The notes: a model not told the origin generated them from the sequence alone. A stretch of DNA of 64,000 nt from JAXMCI01 sp046349435 (GCA_046349435.1 JAXMCI010000001.1:186001-250000); one strand, 5' to 3'; positions 17,732 to 26,555 are shown, numbered from the stretch's first letter. Numbers and translations: made by a program.

Positions 17732-18598
17732 GTGACGACGCGGCGGCCGTCACGACCGGAGCTGCGGCAGCTCGTCGAGCTGATCTGGGATGCCGAGGCG
17801 CCCGACGCCCCGCGCCGGGCCGGGGGCCGGCGCGAGCACGTCCTACCGACCGGCCGCACGCATCTGGCATTCCGCCTCGCTGGCCCGCCGCTGCGCATCT
17901 TCCGGGACGCGGCCGATGCCACGGGGGAGACCGTCGGGCCGTCGCTGGTCGGCGGCGTACGCACCAGCTTCTATGCCCGCGACGTCTCGGAGCCATCGGC
18001 CTCCGTCGGCGTGGTGCTGCGCCCGGGCGCGGTTCCCGCCTTGCTCGGCGTGCCGGCCGACGTCCTGGCCGGGCGCCATTGGTCCCTGGACGATCTCTGG
18101 GGCTCCCGCGCCGGCTTGGCGCGCGAGCAGCTGCTGGCCGCCGGCTCCGCGGAGCGCCGCCTGCAGGTCGTCGAGGCGCTGCTCGCGGCGTCGCTGCCCG
18201 AAGCAATCGCCCTGCACCCGGCGGTGGCACTCGCCCTTCGCCACTTCCGAGCCGGCGGCGACGTCCGGGGCGCGGTGCGGCAAAGCGGTTACAGCCACCG
18301 GCAGCTCAACCAGCGGTTCCGCGAGGCGGTCGGCATGACGCCCAAGCTCTACTGCCGGATCCTGCGGTTCCAGGGCGTGCTGCGCCGGCTGGCGTCGTCC
18401 CCGACGGTCGGGATGGCCGAGTTGGCGCTGGCGAGCGGCTATGCCGACCAGCCCCACCTAGCCCGGGACTTCCGCGCGTTCGCCGGCGTCACGCCGGGCG
18501 CGTACCGGACGGCGGTGCCGGAGTCTCCCAACCACCTGCCGGTGCCCACGGCGCCGACGTCAACTTCGTTCAAGACCCCCGCCCTCGGCGGCCACTAG
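17732..18598 (+). CDS. AraC-family transcriptional regulator
   Basis: 288 residues from GTG 17732, with GAGGAGG about eight bases ahead. That site argues against earlier in-frame starts. The N-terminal 150 residues form a cupin-like sensing part of the kind that precedes AraC DNA-binding domains (HVLPTGRTHLAFRL near residue 35). The C-terminal 100 residues contain two helix-turn-helix units, the second reading LALASGYADQPHLARDFRAF and ending in GVTPGAYR, the AraC signature. It is divergent from the hydrolase/TMADH operon, the usual arrangement for an activator and its target. GGCTATGCTC at 17694-17703 is a likely -10 region. Confidence 0.88.
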   Translation: MTTRRPSRPELRQLVELIWDAEAPDAPRRAGGRREHVLPTGRTHLAFRLAGPPLRIFRDAADATGETVGPSLVGGVRTSFYARDVSEPSASVGVVLRPGAVPALLGVPADVLAGRHWSLDDLWGSRAGLAREQLLAAGSAERRLQVVEALLAASLPEAIALHPAVALALRHFRAGGDVRGAVRQSGYSHRQLNQRFREAVGMTPKLYCRILRFQGVLRRLASSPTVGMAELALASGYADQPHLARDFRAFAGVTPGAYRTAVPESPNHLPVPTAPTSTSFKTPALGGH

Positions 18599-18632
18599 GA
18601 TCCGCCACCGACCCGCAAATGAGGAGCGAGCG

Positions 18633-19079
18633 ATGGTGGTCCATGAGCTTTTCGCCTACCTGCATGTCCGCGACGCCGTGGCGGCCATCGCGTTCTACGG
18701 CGACGCCTTCGGCGCCCGCGAGCGCTTCCGGCTGACCGAGCCCTCCGGCCGCATCGGCCATGCCGAGCTGGATCTTGGCGGCACCGTGCTGATGCTGTCG
18801 GGCGAGTTCCCGGAATGCGGCATCGCCGGCCCGGCGGAGGGCGCCACCACGACGCCGGTCACCATCCATCTCCACGTCGACGATGCGGACGAGACGATCC
18901 GCCGCGCCGTGGCCGCCGGCGCGCGGCTCGAGATGGAGCCGCGGGATCATTTCTATGGCGAGCGCTCGGGCAGCATTCGCGACCCGTTCGGCCATCGCTG
19001 GAGCATCGGCCACAGCATCGAGGCCGTCTCGCCGGAGGAGATGCAGCGGCGCTACAGCGCGCTGCCGGCCGGACGCTGA
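18633..19079 (+). CDS. VOC superfamily (glyoxalase/PhnB-like) protein
   Basis: 148 residues with GAGGAGCGAG before ATG 18633. Two beta-alpha-beta-beta-beta modules are visible: AYLHVRDAVAAIAFYGDAFG at the start, and IHLHVDDADETIRRAVAAGA followed by GSIRDPFGHRWSIGH at the end. The last motif is typical of PhnB-like and bleomycin-resistance-like members. These are small dimeric metal-binding proteins with diverse roles, among them isomerases, lyases, dioxygenases and drug binders. It follows the AraC-type gene by 34 bases and may be co-transcribed. No function can be named. Confidence 0.88.
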   Translation: MVVHELFAYLHVRDAVAAIAFYGDAFGARERFRLTEPSGRIGHAELDLGGTVLMLSGEFPECGIAGPAEGATTTPVTIHLHVDDADETIRRAVAAGARLEMEPRDHFYGERSGSIRDPFGHRWSIGHSIEAVSPEEMQRRYSALPAGR

Positions 19080-19406
19080 GATCCGGGGCGGCCTGCCGCC
19101 ACTGCTTCTCCTCGTTGACCCGGTGGACATCCGGCAGGTCGCCCTCTCTGATGAAGGCGTCGACGACGTTGCCGAGCACGCGGGAGACACTGTTCTCGAA
19201 GCCGTTGTCGGGCAGCGCCCGGCCAAGGCGATCGAGCTGACTGAGAGGACCGCGCCGCCATTGGGGGCCGGAATCGCCGACGATCTCGCCCTCGAGGCCG
19301 CCTGGAACCCGGTCATTGCGCCCCTTGGCCAGGCCAGCGGCAAGACCCATCTCACAGTCGCGCCGGAGTCATCGCCCGGTCACCGGGCCGGCGCACACTG
19401 GGATGG
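19080..19406. other. 327-bp stretch without a convincing gene
   Basis: No start with a ribosome site and no recognised family appears here. On the minus strand a fragment (FENSVSRVLGNVVDAF, then IREGDLPDVHRVNEEKQW) looks protein-like at about 19090-19215. It runs on without a stop into antisense of the VOC gene and has no clear start. Codon composition is less GC-biased than in the neighbours. It may be the remnant of a decayed gene. Confidence 0.35.
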
Positions 19407-20276
19407 ATGAGAGCGATCCGCAGCATGACCGAGAGCAGCGCGCCCACCGCCGTGGTCACCGGCGCCACCTCCGGCATCGGCCGCGTCGTCGCCCTCGACC
19501 TCGCCCGCCAGGGCTGGACGGTGCTGTGCGTCGGGCGCGATGCCGGCCGCGGCGCCGAGACCCTGGCCGAGATCGAGGCGGCCGCCGGCAGCCGGCGGGC
19601 CGAGTTCCTGCAGGCCGATCTCTCCTCGATCGCCGCCGGCAAGGCGCTCGGCACCATGATCCGCGACCGCCGGCCCCGGCTCGACCTGCTGGTCAACAAT
19701 GCCGGCTCGCTGTTTGACCGGCGGCTGGAGAGCGTCGACGGGCTGGAGATGACCTTCGCCCTCAACCATCTCGGCTACTTCGTGCTGACCCACATGCTGC
19801 TGCCGGCGCTGCGGGCGGCGCCGGCGGCGCGGATCGTCAGCGTCGCCTCGGGCGCCCATCGCCGCGCCACGCTCGACTTCGCCGACCTGCAGATGACTCG
19901 CGGGTACAGCGGCTGGCAGGCCTATGCCCGCTCCAAGCTGGCCAACATCCTGTTCACCCGCGAGCTGGCGCGCCGGCTGGCCGGCGGGACGGTGACCACG
20001 AACTGCCTGCATCCGGGCTTCGTCGCCAGCCGCTTCGGCAGCGGCAACGGCCCGCTCTGGCGCACGGTGTTCCGCACCGCGCAGCTGTTCGCCATCTCGC
20101 CCGCCGAGTCGGCAAAGGGCGTGCTGCATGTCGCCCTGGCGCCGGAGCTGGCAGCGACCAGCGGCGCCTATTTCGACCGCGCCCGGCCGGCGCAGAGCTC
20201 GCCGGCGGCCGAGGATCTCCGCGCGGCGCGCGAGCTCTGGGCGGTCAGCGCCGAGCTGACCGGGCTCGGCGCCTGA
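19407..20276 (+). CDS. short-chain dehydrogenase/reductase, retinol-dehydrogenase-like
   Basis: 289 residues from ATG 19407; MTESSAPT at 19425 is an equally possible start. The NAD(P) site is TGATSGIG near residue 19, followed by LVNNAGS and the active-site Ser/Tyr/Lys in SVASGAHRR and YARSKLAN. LHPGFVASRFG after strand 6 is typical of the RDH11-14/WW-oxidoreductase-like branch, which reduces or oxidises lipophilic aldehydes and ketones. The longer C-terminal helix region (EDLRAARELWAVSAELTGL) also fits. It is convergent with the RraA-type gene, with nine bases between stops. The substrate is unknown. Confidence 0.88.
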   Translation: MRAIRSMTESSAPTAVVTGATSGIGRVVALDLARQGWTVLCVGRDAGRGAETLAEIEAAAGSRRAEFLQADLSSIAAGKALGTMIRDRRPRLDLLVNNAGSLFDRRLESVDGLEMTFALNHLGYFVLTHMLLPALRAAPAARIVSVASGAHRRATLDFADLQMTRGYSGWQAYARSKLANILFTRELARRLAGGTVTTNCLHPGFVASRFGSGNGPLWRTVFRTAQLFAISPAESAKGVLHVALAPELAATSGAYFDRARPAQSSPAAEDLRAARELWAVSAELTGLGA

Positions 20277-20285
20277 CGGCCGGGC

Positions 20286-20981
20286 TCAGACCCAGCGGAC
20301 CTTGTCGGACTTCAGCAGGGTGTCGACGAAGTCGGGCAGCTGCAGCCCGGCCTTGACCTTGGCCTCGAGCGCCGCCTCGGCGGCCCGGACCGCGGCCAGC
20401 CGGCCCTCGATCTCCGCGAGGCGCCCCCGCGGCACGACGACGATGCCGTCCTGGTCGCCGACCACGAGGTCGCCCGAATCGATGGTCACGTCGCCGAGCG
20501 CGATCGGCTGGCCGGCATGGCCGGGGCCGCTGCGCACCGGCGAGTTCGGCGTCACGCCGGCGCAATAGACCGGCAGCCCGACGCCGATGATGCCCTCGAT
20601 GTCGCGGACCGCGCCGTCGGTGACGAACCCGACCACGCCGCGGTTCTTCGCCATGCCGAGCAACAGGTCGCCGGTGACCGCCGAGGCCATGTAGGACTCC
20701 ATGGCGGCGACGATGACGTCGCCCGGCCGGGCGATGGCGAGCGCGGCGAAGACGGCCAGGTTGTCGTTGGCGCCGGCGAAGCAGGTGACCGCCACCCCGT
20801 GCAGCCGCCGCATCGGTGCCGGCGCGGCCGCCAGCGGCTTGATGCGATGGTCGAGCGCACCGCGGCCGTTCATCGCGTCCACCATGTATCCCGTCGGGGT
20901 GCCGGCCAGGCGCGCGACGAGATCGGCCGGCGGCCGCGGGAAGTCACGGCGAATGGTGAGCAGCGGCGGATCCTCGATCAT
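20286..20981 (-). CDS. RraA-family aldolase-like protein
   Basis: 231 residues from ATG 20981, with GGGGACGAGG ahead. The upstream open frame has no family similarity. RraA/HMG-aldolase features are TPTGYMVDAM near the start, GVVGFVTDGAVRDIEGI and GDLVVGDQDGIVVVPR (metal-binding Asp with the Arg-Asp pair). Catabolic members cleave 4-hydroxy-4-methyl-2-oxoglutarate or 4-carboxy-4-hydroxy-2-oxoadipate and decarboxylate oxaloacetate with Mg2+. Others bind RNase E, but that role is mainly gammaproteobacterial. It stands alone here. A second paralogue at 25106-25765 lies at the end of an ABC transporter operon. Confidence 0.85.
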   Translation of the reverse strand: MIEDPPLLTIRRDFPRPPADLVARLAGTPTGYMVDAMNGRGALDHRIKPLAAAPAPMRRLHGVAVTCFAGANDNLAVFAALAIARPGDVIVAAMESYMASAVTGDLLLGMAKNRGVVGFVTDGAVRDIEGIIGVGLPVYCAGVTPNSPVRSGPGHAGQPIALGDVTIDSGDLVVGDQDGIVVVPRGRLAEIEGRLAAVRAAEAALEAKVKAGLQLPDFVDTLLKSDKVRWV

Positions 20982-21154
20982 CCTCGTCCCCTTCCACGCG
21001 GTTTCCGGCCGGTAAGTACAGGATTTCGCTGGAAATGGACAGCAAATGGCGATAAAAGAAAGGAATGATTGTCGCCCTTCCTTAGGGACCTTGTGCCGCA
21101 CGGATGCGATCACCGGCGGCAGGGGCGGCCGATCTCCGAACATGGAGGCGCGTG

Positions 21155-21895
21155 ATGGGTTGGCGGGCAATGAGCATCGGCCTGCTTTTGGCATTGGGCG
21201 GCGGGGCCGCCCTGGCCCAGGACAACACGCCGGCCACCATCGGGCTGGTCTACCAGAAGGAATTCAACGGCGCCCTCGGGCAGCTGCAGAGCAACCAGCG
21301 CCAGCTGCTCTACAGCCTGCCGGTCTACGGCAGCGAGCTGGTGACGACCGACGCCAAGGGCACCACGGCGCTGGAGTTCCTGGACAAGACCCAGCTCCAG
21401 GTCGGCGCCAATTCGCACATCACGCTCGATCGCTACGTCTACGACCCGGCGACCGGCGAGGGCGAGCAGGCGCTGCACTTCTCCGCGGGCGTGTTCCGCT
21501 TCGTCTCCGGCGGGATGAAGAAGGAGAACGTCCAGCTCCGGACGCCGACCGCCAGCATGTCGATCCGCGGCACCAAGGTGCTGGTCTATGTCGACAAGGA
21601 CGGCAGCTCGATCTTCTACTTCGAGTCGGGCTGGGGGACGGTGAAGACCGACTGCGGCAACACCGGCGACGTGCAGACCGGTCAGTCGGCCGTGATCCGG
21701 GGCTGCACCATCACCGTCGTCCCGACCAACCTGATCCCGACGGCGCTGCCGGAGCAGCCGGTGCCCGACGAGATCACCGCCCTGCTGAACCTGCTCGACA
21801 ACCTCGAGCCGGCCGCCGGCCCGCCGCCGCCGGGCAACAACAACCCGACCTCGTCCGACCCGCAGGGCCGCGGCGGCTTCGCCAGCCCGAGCTGA
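21155..21895 (+). CDS. secreted FecR-domain protein
   Basis: 246 residues from ATG 21155, with GGAGG at 21144-21148. MGWRAMSIGLLLALGGGAALA is a signal peptide. The mature part contains a FecR-type beta-rich domain: GSELVTTDAKGTTALEFLD, then TQLQVGANSHITLDRYVYD, then LRTPTASMSIRGTKV. The C-terminus is low in structure (PPPPGNNNPTSSDPQGRGG). Classical FecR has an N-terminal cytoplasmic anti-sigma segment and a membrane anchor; both are missing, and no sigma factor or TonB receptor is nearby. A periplasmic or extracellular structural or sensory role is more likely than sigma regulation. Two cysteines (DCGN, RGCT) may form a disulphide. Confidence 0.8.
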   Translation: MGWRAMSIGLLLALGGGAALAQDNTPATIGLVYQKEFNGALGQLQSNQRQLLYSLPVYGSELVTTDAKGTTALEFLDKTQLQVGANSHITLDRYVYDPATGEGEQALHFSAGVFRFVSGGMKKENVQLRTPTASMSIRGTKVLVYVDKDGSSIFYFESGWGTVKTDCGNTGDVQTGQSAVIRGCTITVVPTNLIPTALPEQPVPDEITALLNLLDNLEPAAGPPPPGNNNPTSSDPQGRGGFASPS

Positions 21896-22101
21896 GACCG
21901 GCACGCGCCGCCTCACCCCGCTCCCGGCCGCTTGCGACGCTGCGTCGCGGCTGGGCCCGGGGGCGGGTTTCGTCGATCGACCGCCGGCACAGCGCCGGCT
22001 CGCCGCCACTGCGCAACGCGACAACCGCCCGCCCCCTGTCGCGCCCGGGCGGTTCCGCCTATTCTGACGGCCGGCGGGCACGGGATCGGGAGGAGAATGC
22101 G

Positions 22102-23145
22102 ATGCTCATCGGGGCGGCAGCGCTGGAGGCGCTGACGGGTCGGATCTTCGCGGCCGCGGGCTGCGCCCCGGACGAGGCCGCCTGCGTCGCGCGCCACCTC
22201 GTCGACTCGAACCTCTGCGGCCATGATTCGCACGGCGTGCTGCGCATCCCGCGCTATCTCGCCCTGATCCGCGACGGGGTAGTGCATCCCGGCCGGCGCG
22301 GCCGGGTGCTGTTCGAGAGCGCCACCGCGCTGGTGATCGACGGCGAGATGGGTCTCGGCCAGGTGATCGTCGAGGACGCCATGACGCGGCTCGCGGCGAA
22401 GGCGAAGGCGTCCGGCATGGCGCTGGCGACCATCCGCAATTGCGGCCATGCCGGCCGGCTCGGCGACTGGGCCGAGCAGCTCGCCGGCCACGACCTGATC
22501 TCGCTGCACTTCCTCAAGACCGTCGGGCTCGGCGCCATTCCCTTCGGCGGCAGCGACCGCCGGCTGGCGCTCAACCCGCTGGCGGCCTGCGTGCCGGTGC
22601 CCGGCCGGCCGCCGGTGCTGCTCGACGTCACCACCACCACGGTGGCCGAGGGCAAGCTGGCGGTGGCGCGGAACAAGGGCGAGCGTGTGCCGCCCGGCAC
22701 CATCGTCGACAAGCACGGCCAGCCGACCACCGATCCCAACGACTTCTATGCCGGCGGCGCGCTGCTCACGATGGGCGGCCACAAGGGCTACGGCCTCAAC
22801 GTCATCACCGACCTGCTGACGGGCGGGCTGTCGGGCGGCGGCTGCACGGGGCCCGGCGAGACCAAGCTGGTCAACACGGTGACCGCGCTGGCGATCGACC
22901 CGACCCCCTTCACCGACCGGCAGGCCTATGTCGCCGAGATCGTCCGCTATCTCGACTGGGTGAAGGGCTCGCCGCCGAGCCAGCCCGGCGGCGAGGTGCT
23001 GCTGCCGGGCGAGATCGAGCACCGCACCCGCCAGGACCGCCGGGCCGGCGGCGTGCCGCTCGACGACGCCACCTGGCGGCAGATCGTCGAAGGCGCGGCC
23101 ACCGTCGGGATCGACGAGGCGACCTTGCGGGCGGACGCCGCCTAG
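22102..23145 (+). CDS. Ldh-family (malate/L-lactate/ureidoglycolate dehydrogenase-like) oxidoreductase
   Basis: 347 residues from ATG 22102, with GGGAGGAG upstream and a TATTCT box about 40 bases before the start. The Ldh_2 family has its own NAD(P) fold, not a Rossmann fold. Seen here are CGHDSHGVLRIPRY, IRNCGHAGRLGDW with the catalytic His, LDVTTTTVAEGKL and GALLTMGGHKGYGLN. Known members oxidise malate, sulfolactate, ureidoglycolate or 2,3-diketo-L-gulonate. The next gene, a PanE-like reductase, follows after 23 bases, suggesting an operon that handles 2-hydroxy and 2-keto acids. The exact substrate is not readable. Confidence 0.88.
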   Translation: MLIGAAALEALTGRIFAAAGCAPDEAACVARHLVDSNLCGHDSHGVLRIPRYLALIRDGVVHPGRRGRVLFESATALVIDGEMGLGQVIVEDAMTRLAAKAKASGMALATIRNCGHAGRLGDWAEQLAGHDLISLHFLKTVGLGAIPFGGSDRRLALNPLAACVPVPGRPPVLLDVTTTTVAEGKLAVARNKGERVPPGTIVDKHGQPTTDPNDFYAGGALLTMGGHKGYGLNVITDLLTGGLSGGGCTGPGETKLVNTVTALAIDPTPFTDRQAYVAEIVRYLDWVKGSPPSQPGGEVLLPGEIEHRTRQDRRAGGVPLDDATWRQIVEGAATVGIDEATLRADAA

Positions 23146-23168
23146 AGCCGGTCGGAGGGAGCCGGGCG

Positions 23169-24098
23169 ATGCGGATTGCGATGATCGGGGCCGGGGCGAT
23201 GGGCTGCGTCTATGGCGGCCTGCTGCAGCGCGCCGGCGAGGACGTCACGTTGATCGACATTCGCGCCGAGCAGGTCTCGGCGATCGCCGCGCACGGGCTG
23301 CGGCTGACCGGGGTGAGCGGCGAGCATCGGGTGCGGCCGCGGGCGGCGGGAGCGGGCGACCCCCTGCCCGCCTTCGAGCTCGCCGTGGTCTTCGTCGACG
23401 CCAACGCGACGGCCGCCGCGGCGGCGCAGGCCGCCCGGCTGCTGGCGCCCGATGGCCATGCCGTGACGCTGCAGAACGGCATCGGCAATGTCGAGGCGCT
23501 GGTCGCGGCGCTCGGCCGCGGCCGGGTGCTGGCGGGCGTCACCATGAACAGCGCCAATGCGCCCGGCCCGGCGCACGGCGATCACTCCCACGCCGGCCCG
23601 ACCTGGGTCGGCGAGCTCGACGGGCGGCGCAGCGCGCGGCTGGACGCGCTGGTCGCGATGCTGGCGCGGGCCGGGCTGGAGACCCGCATCGTCGACGATC
23701 CCATGGCGCACATCTGGAACAAGTTCCTGCTGAACTGCGCGCTCAACCCGCTCTGCGCGCTGACCGGGCTCCGGCCCGGCCACGTGCCGGACAACCCGGC
23801 GATGCTGCGGCTGCTCGAGCGGATCGTCGCCGAGGTGCTCGCGGTCGTCCGGGCCAAGGGCATCCGCCTGCCCGATCCCGACCCGCTGGCCACGGTCAAG
23901 GGACACTGCGTCGGGCGCTTCAACCGGCCGTCCATGCTGCAGCATGTCGAGCAGGGCCGGCGCACCGAGATCGACGCGCTCAACGGCGCGCTGGTCCGCG
24001 AGGCGGAAGCGCTGGGCCTCGCGGCGCCCTACAACGACGCCATCGCCTGCGCCGTGAAGGGCCTCGAGGCGGCGCGGATGGCGGCCGTCGCGGCCTGA
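23169..24098 (+). CDS. ketopantoate reductase (ApbA/PanE) family protein
   Basis: 309 residues from ATG 23169. The N-terminal NADP site is MIGAGAMGCVYGG, followed by TLQNGIGNVEAL (conserved Asn). The catalytic Lys is in HIWNKFLLNCALNPLCAL, and GRFNRPSMLQHVEQGRRTEID is the PanE substrate-binding signature. PanE reduces 2-dehydropantoate to pantoate in coenzyme A synthesis. Catabolic operons often carry paralogues acting on other 2-keto acids. Its place directly behind an Ldh-family gene suggests such a role, so no gene symbol is given. It converges with the stress-protein gene 30 bases downstream, where a GGCGGCCGCC palindrome lies. Confidence 0.85.
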   Translation: MRIAMIGAGAMGCVYGGLLQRAGEDVTLIDIRAEQVSAIAAHGLRLTGVSGEHRVRPRAAGAGDPLPAFELAVVFVDANATAAAAAQAARLLAPDGHAVTLQNGIGNVEALVAALGRGRVLAGVTMNSANAPGPAHGDHSHAGPTWVGELDGRRSARLDALVAMLARAGLETRIVDDPMAHIWNKFLLNCALNPLCALTGLRPGHVPDNPAMLRLLERIVAEVLAVVRAKGIRLPDPDPLATVKGHCVGRFNRPSMLQHVEQGRRTEIDALNGALVREAEALGLAAPYNDAIACAVKGLEAARMAAVAA

Positions 24099-24128
24099 AG
24101 GCTCCTCCCCGGCGGCCGCCAGGGCCGC

Positions 24129-24965
24129 TCAGTGCGACATCAGCACCGGGACGGTCATCCGGCCGAGCAGGCCGCGGCTGGCGCCGCCCAGGACCGACTC
24201 GCGCAGCCGCGAGTGGCCGTAGACCCCGGCGACCAGCAGGTCGGCGCCGAGATCGCTGGCGCGCGACAGGATGACGTCGGCGATCGCCAGCTCGCCGCGC
24301 GGGGTCAGCTCGACCTCGGCATGCACGCCGTGGCGCCGCAGATGCGCGGCCAGGATCTCGGCCGAGCTCGTCGCCTCGTCGCCGGCCCGCTCGCCGCCGG
24401 CCACGGTCAGCACGGTGACCTGCTGCGACTGCGTCAGGAACGGCAGGGCGTCGTGGACGGCGCGGCTGGCCGGGCTGCTGCCGTCCCAGCACACCAGGAT
24501 CCGGGTTCCCGGCGGCGCGGCGGCGCCGATATAGGGCACCACCAGGGCGGGCCGGCCGCAGCCCAGCACCACCTCCTCCGGGCGGAAGCGCTGCTGCTCG
24601 CCGATCGGCCGCTCCGGATCGATCTGGCCGAGGATGGCGAGGTCGCAGCAGCGCGCCTGGGCCTGCAGCTCGGGCACCGGGCTGGGGCTGCCGAGCAGCC
24701 AGGCGCCCTCCAGCGCGGCGAGCGCGAGCCCCTCGTTGAAGCGCTGCTCCATGGCGGCCGCCGTCTCGCCCTCGTGGGCGGTGTCGCTCGCTCCGCCGAT
24801 CGCTCCCATCAGCCCGGCCGCCGCCCGCGGCGGCCGCGCCGCCGGGTAGACGTAGTAGCCGAGGAGGCGGGCGTGGTGGCGCTTGGCCAGCTTGAGGGCC
24901 AGCTCCATGCGGGCGTTGCCCGCGTCGGACGGATCGATGGTGACGAGCAGATCCCTGAGGGCCAT
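24129..24965 (-). CDS. universal stress protein, two UspA domains
   Basis: 278 residues from ATG 24965. Two tandem Usp domains are visible: residues 1 to about 150 (DLLVTIDPSDAGNARMELAL) and about 155 to the end (ILVCWDGSSPASRAVHDALP). The second keeps an ATP-binding loop, GVYGHSRLRESVLGGASRG. The first has lost an obvious copy (LAILGQIDPERP). Tandem Usps are common in alphaproteobacteria and are linked to stress survival, though their molecular role is often unclear. It is a single gene, convergent with the reductase gene, and a palindromic repeat lies upstream at 25051-25095. Confidence 0.88.
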   Translation of the reverse strand: MALRDLLVTIDPSDAGNARMELALKLAKRHHARLLGYYVYPAARPPRAAAGLMGAIGGASDTAHEGETAAAMEQRFNEGLALAALEGAWLLGSPSPVPELQAQARCCDLAILGQIDPERPIGEQQRFRPEEVVLGCGRPALVVPYIGAAAPPGTRILVCWDGSSPASRAVHDALPFLTQSQQVTVLTVAGGERAGDEATSSAEILAAHLRRHGVHAEVELTPRGELAIADVILSRASDLGADLLVAGVYGHSRLRESVLGGASRGLLGRMTVPVLMSH

Positions 24966-25050
24966 GGCCGCGATCTCCGTTGCTGCACCGGCCGGGCGAG
25001 GATACCGGCCGCCGGGGCGGCCGCCTTGCGCCATGTCAATTCGCGCGGTC

Positions 25051-25095
25051 GGCACGGCCGTGCCGACCTCGCCCTTCGACAAGCCCAGGACGAGG
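25051..25095. repeat. REP-like palindromic repeat
   Basis: A perfect 14-bp palindrome GGCACGGCCGTGCC (25051-25064) is joined to CCTCG (25067-25071) paired with CGAGG (25091-25095). The sequence between them resembles the dispersed proteobacterial repeat that reads CCTGAGCTTGTCGAAGG on the other strand. It lies between the RraA gene and the stress-protein gene, both on the minus strand, so it may end the long upstream transcript. Confidence 0.6.
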
Positions 25096-25105
25096 TGCAG
25101 CGCCG

Positions 25106-25765
25106 CTACAGCACGCCGTGGCGCTTGAAGACGTCGGCCAGCAGGTCGCCGCGCTCGAGCTCGGCCCGGGTGCTGTTCTCGTCGGAGACCTTGGCGAGCG
25201 CCCGGCGGATCACCTCCTCGGTGGCGGTGGCGGGGATCACCACGACGCCGTCGACGTCGCCGAAGACCCAGTCGCCGGGCATCACCCGGACGCCGCCGCA
25301 ATCGACCGGCACGTCGATCTTCATCACCATGCCGCGGCCGCGGCTGTCGAGCGGACCGATGCCGCCGGCGAAGACCGGGAAGCGCATCTGGCGGATCATC
25401 CGGACGTCGCGCACCAGCCCGTCGGTGACGCAGCCGGCGGCGCCGCGCGCCCGGGAGGCGGTGCTGAGCAGCTCGCCCCAGGGCGCCACCCGGTCGCCCT
25501 TCGGGCAGGCCAGCACGGCGACCTCGTCGGGGCGGAGGTCGTCGATCAGCTTGATCTCGAGCTCGTAGGGGTTGATGCCGGCCTCGACCTCGTAGACCGC
25601 CATGTAGAGCCCGGTGCGGGCCCGCCCGAACATGTTGAGCCCGTCGTCGAGCGGGCGGATGCCGGGCGCCATCGCCTGGTTCCAGAAGCCCAGGCCGTCC
25701 AGCGTGTCGGAGATGACGCCGGAATAGAGCGTGTTGCGAACGGCTTCGATCAGATGGCTGTCCAT
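25106..25765 (-). CDS. RraA-family aldolase-like protein at the end of an ABC operon
   Basis: 219 residues from ATG 25765. Family features are YSGVISDTLDGLGFW (the N-terminal S-D-x-L motif), AAGCVTDGLVRDVRMIR (Asp-x-x-x-Asp/Arg site) and GDWVFGDVDGVVVIP (metal loop). Relatives in catabolic operons are 4-hydroxy-4-methyl-2-oxoglutarate aldolases that release pyruvate from branched or sugar-derived oxo acids. It starts ten bases after the stop of the last permease gene, so it is likely co-transcribed with the transporter and the sugar-oxidation genes upstream. The paralogue at 20286-20981 has clearly diverged. Confidence 0.85.
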   Translation of the reverse strand: MDSHLIEAVRNTLYSGVISDTLDGLGFWNQAMAPGIRPLDDGLNMFGRARTGLYMAVYEVEAGINPYELEIKLIDDLRPDEVAVLACPKGDRVAPWGELLSTASRARGAAGCVTDGLVRDVRMIRQMRFPVFAGGIGPLDSRGRGMVMKIDVPVDCGGVRVMPGDWVFGDVDGVVVIPATATEEVIRRALAKVSDENSTRAELERGDLLADVFKRHGVL

Positions 25766-25775
25766 GGCGGGGTCC

Positions 25776-26555
25776 CTATGCGGTGCGGAAGAAGCGCACG
25801 ACCACCAGGCAGAGGGCGGTCGTGCCGGCGAGGATCAGGGTAACGAGCGCATTGATATCCGGGGTGAAGCCGATTCGCATCATCGCCCAGAGCCGGATCG
25901 GCAGGGTGCTGTGCGGGCCGGTGACGAGCAGCGTGATCAGCGTCTCGTCGAAGGAGAGCGCGAAGGCGAGCACGGCGGCCGCCGCCAGCGCGGTGCGCAG
26001 GTTGGGCAGCAGCACCCACCAGAAGGTCTGCCAGCGGCTGGCGCCGAGATCGGCCGAGGCCTCGGCCAGGCTGGCGCTCAGGCTCTGCAGCCGGTTCAGC
26101 ACGGTGCGGTAGACGAGCGCCAGCACGAAGACGGTGTGGCCGATGACGACGGTGACGAGCGAGCGGTCGATGCCGACCTGGCGGAAGAAGATCAGCAGCG
26201 ACAGGCCGGTGATGATCGGCGGCATCAGGAAGGGCAGGAAGATCACCAGCTGCTGCAGCTGGCGGGCGCGGCCGCGGCCGGCCTGGTAGTGGAAGGCGAA
26301 CAGCGTGCCGAGCACCAGCGACAGGGCCACCGCGGCGAAGCCGACGATGAAGGTGTTGATCAGCGCCTCGCCGATCCCGGCATTGTGGAACAGCTTGTCG
26401 TACCAGCCGAAGCCGAAGCTGTCCCACTGCACCTCGCCGCGCCGGTAGTTGAAGAAGGAGAAGAAGACGGTGAGGCCGAGCGGGCCGTAGAGCACCAGCA
26501 GCACGAACAGCGCCACCGGCAGCAGGGCCAGCCGGACCGCCCAGGGCAGGCTCAT
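25776..26555 (-). CDS. ABC transporter permease (PotC-like)
   Basis: 259 residues. ATG 26555 overlaps the upstream permease stop by four bases. Six membrane helices are expected, beginning AVRLALLPVALFVLLVLYGP. The EAA loop reads AEASADLGASRWQTFWWVLLP, and the C-terminus ends in helix LVTLILAGTTALCLVVVRFF. It pairs with the PotB-like permease to form the channel of the second polyamine-type transporter. In this subfamily the substrates are polyamines, opines, sugar acids or related cations, and the exact one is unknown. Confidence 0.9.
   Translation of the reverse strand: MSLPWAVRLALLPVALFVLLVLYGPLGLTVFFSFFNYRRGEVQWDSFGFGWYDKLFHNAGIGEALINTFIVGFAAVALSLVLGTLFAFHYQAGRGRARQLQQLVIFLPFLMPPIITGLSLLIFFRQVGIDRSLVTVVIGHTVFVLALVYRTVLNRLQSLSASLAEASADLGASRWQTFWWVLLPNLRTALAAAAVLAFALSFDETLITLLVTGPHSTLPIRLWAMMRIGFTPDINALVTLILAGTTALCLVVVRFFRTA

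Noticed and set aside
24966..25105. Coding sequence reading through the stress-protein upstream region
   Set aside because: The open frame comes from the REP-like repeat at 25051-25095; there is no start or family similarity.
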